This document shows, one piece after another, positions 5,342 through 5,379 of a stretch of 5,379 nt of DNA. The notes under the pieces are model-generated. The model was not told where the DNA came from. It worked only from the letters and a program-made list of their open reading frames with translations, and ran no database searches. The position numbers and the translations under genes are program-made. Each line of letters starts with the position of its first letter. Positions within the stretch are counted from its first letter, which is position 1. Origin of the DNA: an uncultured Actinomycetes bacterium (GTDB lineage Bacteria; Actinomycetota; Thermoleophilia; Solirubrobacterales; Solirubrobacteraceae); the NCBI GenBank assembly GCA_937888775.1, contig CALAQT010000372.1, positions 1-5,379 on the forward strand. The letters are read 5' to 3'.

Positions 5342-5379
5342 ATCCCCTGGTATCCGCGAGGTTCCCGGCGCCCCGGCCA

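Overview
The window looks like chromosomal DNA of a high-GC actinobacterium-like organism carrying one end of an integrated mobile element. The tRNA-guanine transglycosylase (tgt) gene resembles, from memory, those of the class Thermoleophilia (Solirubrobacterales/Conexibacter relatives). No phylogeny could be run, so this placement is an inference.

Layout. Positions 1-315 hold the C-terminal end of a single-pass membrane protein (+ strand, N terminus outside the window). It converges with a complete tgt gene on the minus strand (334-1542). Both read as ordinary chromosomal genes. Thirty to forty bases beyond the tgt start, a large serine integrase begins on the plus strand (1583 or 1574 to 3148). 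Everything to its right looks like mobile-element cargo in one orientation: a putative DNA-binding protein with a ParB/plasmid-type helical domain and a proline-rich linker (3216-3902), a small ribbon-helix-helix protein (4033-4308), and a DUF927-type ATPase related to phage/plasmid primase-helicases (4268-5341), whose C terminus appears truncated or frameshifted near the window edge.

How it may work together (inference). The integrase would insert and excise the element at the tgt 5' flank. The 3216 gene sits behind a sigma70-like promoter whose -10 and start region is overlapped by a perfect 23-bp palindrome, a classic autorepressor arrangement. A degenerate copy of the same half-sites lies inside the gene. 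The RHH protein and the DUF927 protein overlap by 41 bp and are probably translationally coupled. The RHH gene and the integrase both have a -10-like hexamer placed so that transcription would start at or next to the ATG (leaderless mRNA). The order integrase - DNA-binding regulators - DUF927 ATPase fits a small integrative replicating element: a phage satellite, prophage remnant or integrative plasmid. No structural phage genes, conjugation genes, CRISPR, rRNA or tRNA are visible here. The other end of the element is outside the window.
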